DNA from: Planctomycetota bacterium
GTDB taxonomy: Bacteria > Planctomycetota > Phycisphaerae > Sedimentisphaerales > Anaerobacaceae
Length of the DNA stretch: 59,768 bases
Direction: 5' to 3'
Assembly: GCA_014384025.1 (NCBI GenBank)
Contig: JACNGQ010000324.1
Coordinates: 2,295 to 62,062, forward strand
In this document: positions 54,840-59,768 of the stretch, piece after piece
Numbering within the stretch: position 1 is the stretch's first letter
Layout of the letters: the number at the start of each line of letters is the position of its first letter
The notes under the pieces: model-generated
Told to the model about the DNA's origin: nothing
Database searches by the model: none
The model's input: only the letters and a program-made list of their open reading frames with translations
Program-made: the position numbers and the translations under genes

Positions 54840-57800
54840 TTATAGACCATTTTCTATTGGCCCGGGCCTTACTACCACGGGTGCATTTTTAATCTGTGGT
54901 CGAATAGCCAGCCAGTCAATCCCCTGAAACTCAGGGTCGTCGATCTGCCTTACTTCCTCATCGCCACGATAAGGACACATTGTATCAACCCATGCTATGA
55001 GTTTTCGCCGGCTTAGTTCGTCAACTTTTACTTTGTAATGTTTTCCGTTCGAGGCGATATCTACCAGACGGCTTTTGTAAGATAACTTAGTCATTGGTTC
55101 CGGTGTTACATAAGCAGCCGGGTCACGCTGGTCATAGGCCTCAACCAATATTGTATCGGCGATCCCAAATCCGGGCGGTGGATTTTCCGGTGGATGATAA
55201 GCTGCCCCCCATGATGGATTACCAACCAAAAGCACATAAGGCTCCTTGAAAAGGCCACTGCCGCGATACGTAAGATCAGGTTCGGCCCGTCCATCTCCAT
55301 TGCCCTGGTGACACTCGCCACAATATTTATCCAACACCGGTTGAACAAATCGCATATAGCTTATCGACTCATCCCCCCAGGGCGGAGGGGTTATTTCCGA
55401 GGGACTGCGGCGTAGTGCTTTGGCACCGGCTTTATTAGCAGGAGTAACACTGTGCATCTCGTGACAGCCAAGACAACCTCTTGTCTCGCCCGGCATCACG
55501 CCTGAGACCGAGCGCATCGTCTGTAATGCCAGATAATTGTCATCGAGCAATTGAAAATAAAGTGATAAGCCCGAAGGCGCCTTAAAATGCACAGAGCCGT
55601 CTTCTTCAATCGGGACCGTTCCAAGTATCCTTTTGACTCCCTCGGAAGAAACTATCGAAACCACCGGTCCGGTCGATGCATAAGGCCGTTTGTACCAATA
55701 GCTGTATGTTTTTGCATCCATCGTCAGAATACGAAGATAACTTGCTCTGCCCCTGATCTTGGCCGGAGCGTTATGATAAACGTTATGACTGAATATAATA
55801 CCCCCCGCAGGCTTATGCCGCTCTGCCATTGTGGGCCATTGAACAGAATCCGGCTTTACCGCAGGTTTCGTACGAGGCTTGAGAGGCATGGCGTGAAGAA
55901 TGTGATGCACACCCTCGTAAATCAGCTCTTTGTTACCCGCTGTATCCATCAGGTACAATACAAACTTGCCATCCCTGTCCGCTGATACAAGAAATACCTC
56001 TTCGCTTAATGGATAAGGATTCTGATAGGCACGATAGTTACCACTCTTATGATAATTCTCAGACTCTATCGGATCGATCGGGCCGTTGCCTGATTCGGGC
56101 CATTCAAGTTCTGCGGTTACTTTTGTAAGACCACTCGGGAAGTTGAGACCTTTTCGTGTGTCAACAATGCCGATACTGCCGGCAAACCAGTTATGATGTG
56201 CAGAACCGGTAAACATTACCCTGTGGCTGCCCGGGATCGACCGGGCGTCTTTTAGAAGATCAGGCCACACACTCTGGTTGCCCCAGAAAGTAGCAGCACC
56301 GGTTCCATCCGGAGCCATCGTCCAAAGCGATTGAGCCCGCCAGAGCGGCTTATCGGTATATTCCCAACGGGTATAAATCACCGTGCCATCATTGAGCAGC
56401 GAAGGCAGATAGTCCGGCTCGTTATTGCGGGAAATAATGTACATATTACTGCCGTTGAGATCGCACCGCGTTAGGACAAACGAGTTCGTCGGCGGCATAC
56501 AGCGGACATAGTTATGCCCGCGTGTGCTGGCAAAGATGATGTGCCTGTCATCCGGAATATAGATCGGGTCAACATCGTCATAGATACCCTTGGTAATTTG
56601 TCGCAATCCGGAGCCATCAATATTTATTTCGTAAAGATGAAAGTTCTTCTCGTTGGCCGGATGGAATGAGAACAGCACTCGCTTTGCATCAAATGACAGA
56701 TCAGGCCGCCAGAATGTACCATGCAATGGCTCGACCGGCATCAGTTTTACCAAATGCCCTGTTAGGGACAATCCTTTAAGAGTAAGCAGTCTGCCACCCG
56801 GTACTGCCATATAGCCAAGTCGATGACGCGTCTCATGTGGCCATTCAGAGCCCGCTGGAGAAGGTACATCGATAAACAACACGTTGTCAAAATCCACAAC
56901 GGGATCACCCAACATTATTCTGCGTTTAATACTTCGCACTGAATAATATAATCGCTTACTGGCACCATTAACCACCTTTGCTTCCAAAGCTTTGAGCTCG
57001 GACAATTCCTTTGAAAAATCGACCTGGTCCAGATACTTTCGCTTGATTCTTGCGGCAGCTTCTTTAGTCCATTCTATCTCATTCTTTATACAGTCAACTG
57101 TTACATTACCATCTGCCTGAAAGAGCCAATCCCTACGCAATAAATCTTCCGCCTCTTTTGCTGAGTAATCCCGTGTTTGAGGAGTATAAGGTTTTACATA
57201 AGGAGCTACTGCTTCATGCTGCACAGGTCTGTACACTACCAGTTTCGAAGCCTCCATGATAAGATTAATCCAATCCGTTTCGCACGTCCCAGCCTCCGAC
57301 ATATCCTTTAGCCGCTCAAATTTCACCGCCAACTGCTCGACTCTTTTCCATTTCTTCAGCTCAACCTCACTAAGCCCCGCCCATTGCTGCTGAGTTAGTG
57401 GCTTATACTCCGTCACAAGGCTCATCAGATATTCGGACTTACTTAAATTCCACAAATTATTCGCGGCTGTCAGATATTCGAAAGGTTGGCTATTTGTCGC
57501 TTTAGAAAAATCGGTAAACTCTTTGGGAAATCTTGCAGCCAGCTTTGCCTGGACAAGCTTTAATAAAACGGCCGGGGCATTCCTGCCTTTCAGGTTCCTC
57601 CGAGTCCCGGCCATAGTTTCGGAAAAAGTTGCTTTATCCTCATATATATCCTCTATTTGCCCTTGATAGTCCTCAACCTTCGTCCCGATCGCCGACAGAC
57701 CTTTCTTATATAGCCTGGCGATCTGTTCACCTGTCAGGGATATATTGAATATCCGCATATCATCTATTGCTCCGTGGAAAAACTCACTCGTTCCTGTATG

Positions 57801-58418
57801 TGAGCCTATAAAGGCATCGGCCTTACCACCGGAAATAATCCGTCCCGGTTTTTTCCGTGAGCCGATTTCGAGTCCGTCCAGATATACTCGCATTTTCTTA
57901 CCATCAAATGTCCCTGCCACATGATGCCACTGAATATCTGTCAACAATGCTGGCTGAACCGGGGCGTCCAGCTCCTCGTAACCTGAACCTTCCACATTTA
58001 GCCCCAGCGACAATATCCAGCCGTTATTCTGAAATGAAAAAAGAATCCGCCTGTCCCCGTCTTCCTTGCGGAATATCTCTCGAAAACCAGAAAGCTCTTT
58101 TGGACTCACCCATGTTGCGATAGTAATGAATGATAGATCTCTGAAGGCCTCATTGGCCTTTATGCGGATTGCCTGCCGTCCCTTGAGACATGCTGCCGCT
58201 GCGAAAACTCCATCCTCCAGCGAGACATTACCCTGGGCACTTGCATCAAGCCCGACCTCCGTAGAATCCCTTAACACTCCCTCCGTCAAATCATCGAATG
58301 TCCAATGCCCGATCAATCCCTGATAGAGGCCATCCTCAATTTCAGCTTTAGCAAACGTGTTACTGGTTGAAGCAATACAAATATAAATAAGTAGAAGGTA
58401 TGAGACTTTTGTTTTCAT
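54840..58418 (-). CDS. LamG domain fused to an HzsA-like propeller / cytochrome c protein
   Basis: This 1,192-residue exported protein has a signal peptide (about residues 5-23). Residues about 30-245 are a LamG / jelly-roll domain (GLIGHWTFDDLTEGVLRD, GAIDDMRIFNISLTGEQ). A long helical region with a PVQHEAVAPYVKPYT stretch leads to a TolB-like propeller (about 540-860; SFDAKRVLFSFHPAN, LTRCDLNGSNMYIISR). The C-terminal region resembles the hydrazine synthase alpha subunit, with haem c sites CLGCH (982-986) and CGECH (1033-1037). It is a paralogue of the cytochrome-SUMF1 fusion at 17.0-20.4 kb: both have MPGET before the first haem and VQPVLDKYC at the second. Here the extra module is LamG at the N-terminus. 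An extracellular electron-transfer or redox enzyme function is possible; the substrate is unknown. Confidence 0.88.
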   Translation of the reverse strand: MKTKVSYLLLIYICIASTSNTFAKAEIEDGLYQGLIGHWTFDDLTEGVLRDSTEVGLDASAQGNVSLEDGVFAAAACLKGRQAIRIKANEAFRDLSFITIATWVSPKELSGFREIFRKEDGDRRILFSFQNNGWILSLGLNVEGSGYEELDAPVQPALLTDIQWHHVAGTFDGKKMRVYLDGLEIGSRKKPGRIISGGKADAFIGSHTGTSEFFHGAIDDMRIFNISLTGEQIARLYKKGLSAIGTKVEDYQGQIEDIYEDKATFSETMAGTRRNLKGRNAPAVLLKLVQAKLAARFPKEFTDFSKATNSQPFEYLTAANNLWNLSKSEYLMSLVTEYKPLTQQQWAGLSEVELKKWKRVEQLAVKFERLKDMSEAGTCETDWINLIMEASKLVVYRPVQHEAVAPYVKPYTPQTRDYSAKEAEDLLRRDWLFQADGNVTVDCIKNEIEWTKEAAARIKRKYLDQVDFSKELSELKALEAKVVNGASKRLYYSVRSIKRRIMLGDPVVDFDNVLFIDVPSPAGSEWPHETRHRLGYMAVPGGRLLTLKGLSLTGHLVKLMPVEPLHGTFWRPDLSFDAKRVLFSFHPANEKNFHLYEINIDGSGLRQITKGIYDDVDPIYIPDDRHIIFASTRGHNYVRCMPPTNSFVLTRCDLNGSNMYIISRNNEPDYLPSLLNDGTVIYTRWEYTDKPLWRAQSLWTMAPDGTGAATFWGNQSVWPDLLKDARSIPGSHRVMFTGSAHHNWFAGSIGIVDTRKGLNFPSGLTKVTAELEWPESGNGPIDPIESENYHKSGNYRAYQNPYPLSEEVFLVSADRDGKFVLYLMDTAGNKELIYEGVHHILHAMPLKPRTKPAVKPDSVQWPTMAERHKPAGGIIFSHNVYHNAPAKIRGRASYLRILTMDAKTYSYWYKRPYASTGPVVSIVSSEGVKRILGTVPIEEDGSVHFKAPSGLSLYFQLLDDNYLALQTMRSVSGVMPGETRGCLGCHEMHSVTPANKAGAKALRRSPSEITPPPWGDESISYMRFVQPVLDKYCGECHQGNGDGRAEPDLTYRGSGLFKEPYVLLVGNPSWGAAYHPPENPPPGFGIADTILVEAYDQRDPAAYVTPEPMTKLSYKSRLVDIASNGKHYKVKVDELSRRKLIAWVDTMCPYRGDEEVRQIDDPEFQGIDWLAIRPQIKNAPVVVRPGPIENGL

Positions 58419-58548
58419 TAAACAGACTCCCGGTAATTATTGTTATTTGTATTATAACAACCTTCACAGGTTGAAGTAATACAAATTTAGATAAGGAGAA
58501 GATATGAGACTTTGATTTTGCAATCTGCTGACTGTTGAAATCAAATCC

Positions 58549-59571
58549 TCATTTTGGCAAGGGGAGGTACTTGTCAAAAAACCGATCTATGAGATAACAG
58601 CATCGGTCATTAACTGGTTCGGCAAGGTCCATAGTGTGAGGCCAGCCAGGGAACTTTTCATAAACCATCGGTATGTTTAGTTGCTTTAATTTTTTCGCAA
58701 GTATATCTGCCTGAGCGATGGGCACCGTCGAATCGATGGTGCCGTGCAAAATCAAAGTGGGTGGATCATCCCTGGTCAGGTGAGTGATAGGTGATGCAAA
58801 AGCATATATTTCCGGATCATCATCATATTGCTTGCCGGAAAGAAAATCATGCAGCACTTCTTGTTTCCGTGCAAAAGGAGTCGTCAAATCAGCAGGGCCA
58901 TAAAAATTTACCACTACCTGAACGCGGCTGCAAATCCCCGGATGTCCTCCCGTTCCTTCAAGTTTAGCTACGTCGGATGAATATCCAGCCATCATGGACA
59001 GATGACCGCCGGCCGAGTTTCCGGAAACACCAATTTTATCAGGATTGATATTATATTTTTTCGCATTAGCTCGCATCCACCGTACTGCGCATTTGGTATC
59101 ATGAACCGCGGCCGGAAATGGTGCTTCATTAGTAAGTCGGTATGAAATAGTGGCTGTGGCATAACCACGAGCGGCATATTTTACAGCATAAAATTTCATG
59201 TCCGCTCTGTTGCCGCTCTTCCAGGCGCCGCCATGTATAAAGATAAGCCCGGGAACAGGTTTGACAGTCCTGGGCAGGTATAGATCTAAATGAAGAGACC
59301 GCTGGCCCACCTTCCCATATTCTATACCTTTAATCTCCTGCACTAAATCTGGTACAGGAATATTTTTGGCATCAATTAGTTTTACCTGGCCCGTTAACAA
59401 CGCTATCTTTAATTGAGCTTCAGTAGCGTATCCTTTCGGCATGGGTGGTTCCAGCATATCATTAGCAAGCACAGGTATGGAAATTAATATGCTTGCGAAA
59501 GACAACATGACAGTGGATACAATACCTTGTTTTGTTGAATTCACCATTTCAATGATTATAGGATTTTTCAT
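58549..59571 (-). CDS. Secreted alpha/beta-hydrolase (HSL-like esterase)
   Basis: This 340-residue exported protein starts at an ATG with gagg seven bases ahead. Another ATG two codons earlier is too close to that site, and an upstream extension to 59628 has no support. The signal segment is STVMLSFASILISIPVLA. The esterase core has the oxyanion motif HGGAW (113-117), nucleophile GNSAG with Ser186, Asp280 (LHGTIDSTVP) and His312 (FPGWPHTMD), an intact triad of the BD-FAE / hormone-sensitive-lipase group. These often remove acetyl or feruloyl esters from plant-type polysaccharide. It lies upstream of the LamG-HzsA-like gene on the same strand with a 130-base gap, and no gene is visible between its start and the right edge. 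Confidence 0.92.
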   Translation of the reverse strand: MKNPIIIEMVNSTKQGIVSTVMLSFASILISIPVLANDMLEPPMPKGYATEAQLKIALLTGQVKLIDAKNIPVPDLVQEIKGIEYGKVGQRSLHLDLYLPRTVKPVPGLIFIHGGAWKSGNRADMKFYAVKYAARGYATATISYRLTNEAPFPAAVHDTKCAVRWMRANAKKYNINPDKIGVSGNSAGGHLSMMAGYSSDVAKLEGTGGHPGICSRVQVVVNFYGPADLTTPFARKQEVLHDFLSGKQYDDDPEIYAFASPITHLTRDDPPTLILHGTIDSTVPIAQADILAKKLKQLNIPMVYEKFPGWPHTMDLAEPVNDRCCYLIDRFFDKYLPLPK

Positions 59572-59768
59572 TTTCATTCCTCGTATGTGATTATGGCGTC
59601 TCCGGCAGCATCGATCAACAGAAATCAAAAAATATATGCAGTTAACATTGGCTGATATTTAGCTAAAGGATGCCTCAGAAATAATTGTGCCAACAGGGAA
59701 TTTAGTAGTTAACTTGAGTCCACTCTAAAAAGGTAATGCTCGAAAAGCTCAGAATATTTTGCCCAGGA

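Overview
The window looks like chromosomal DNA of a planctomycete, most likely of the Phycisphaerae / Sedimentisphaerales type. This is inferred from gene content and not from a marker gene. The signs are Tat-exported sulfatases, hydrazine-synthase-alpha-like (HzsA-like) propeller-cytochrome proteins, a prepilin with an H-X9-DG motif, LTD/CotH and LamG giants, secreted DUF1593, DUF4838 and DUF4038-like proteins, and many Gfo/Idh/MocA and aldo-keto enzymes behind Tat leaders. Base composition is moderate except for one clearly GC-rich gene near 40.3-42.0 kb. I saw no tRNA, rRNA, CRISPR array, transposase or integrase.

Layout. 0-4.6 kb: the end of a probable adaptor gene, a MacB/LolCDE-type ABC exporter (ATPase and permease), and a convergent CBS-GGDEF-HD-GYP cyclic-di-GMP protein. 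4.9-11.2 kb: a giant LTD/CotH surface protein, then a MerR-like regulator with an MCE lipid-transport protein. 11.3-21.8 kb, all on the minus strand: two sulfatases, a candidate small lipoprotein, a di-haem propeller protein, a very large HzsA-like cytochrome fused to a formylglycine-generating-enzyme-like (SUMF1) domain, and a TPR protein. 22.2-24.3 kb: an S41 PDZ protease. 24.4-27.6 kb: a compact SOS operon, lexA - DUF72 - umuD - umuC, whose promoter spacer is filled by a perfect palindrome that is probably the LexA operator. 27.7-29.9 kb: tex, convergent with that operon.

30-40 kb is a carbohydrate/secreted-enzyme region with clear decay. It holds a glycosidase-like gene, a truncated leader ORF, a serine hydrolase with an in-frame stop and lost ends, a second glycosidase-like gene with a run-on end, an alpha/beta-hydrolase remnant with an in-frame stop, an oxidoreductase, an SBBP-propeller/nitrilase chimera, a neutral-ceramidase-like gene, and the 3' part of a GH2 beta-galactosidase. 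A GC-rich SGNH-hydrolase/TPR gene with its own strong promoter follows; it is probably acquired.

42-59.8 kb is almost entirely minus strand and codes for secreted proteins: a LamG/Fn3-like protein, a PQQ-type propeller, a tandem double glycosidase-like protein, DUF1593, aldo-keto reductase, DUF4838, a LamG-HzsA-like cytochrome and an alpha/beta esterase. A single prepilin lies on the plus strand. The theme is breakdown of sulfated or complex polysaccharide at the cell surface, with linked regulatory and DNA-repair genes. The items most worth following are the SOS operon with its unusual operator, the cytochrome-SUMF1 fusion beside two Cys-type sulfatases, the propeller-nitrilase fusion, and the gene-decay zone at 31.5-33.9 kb.
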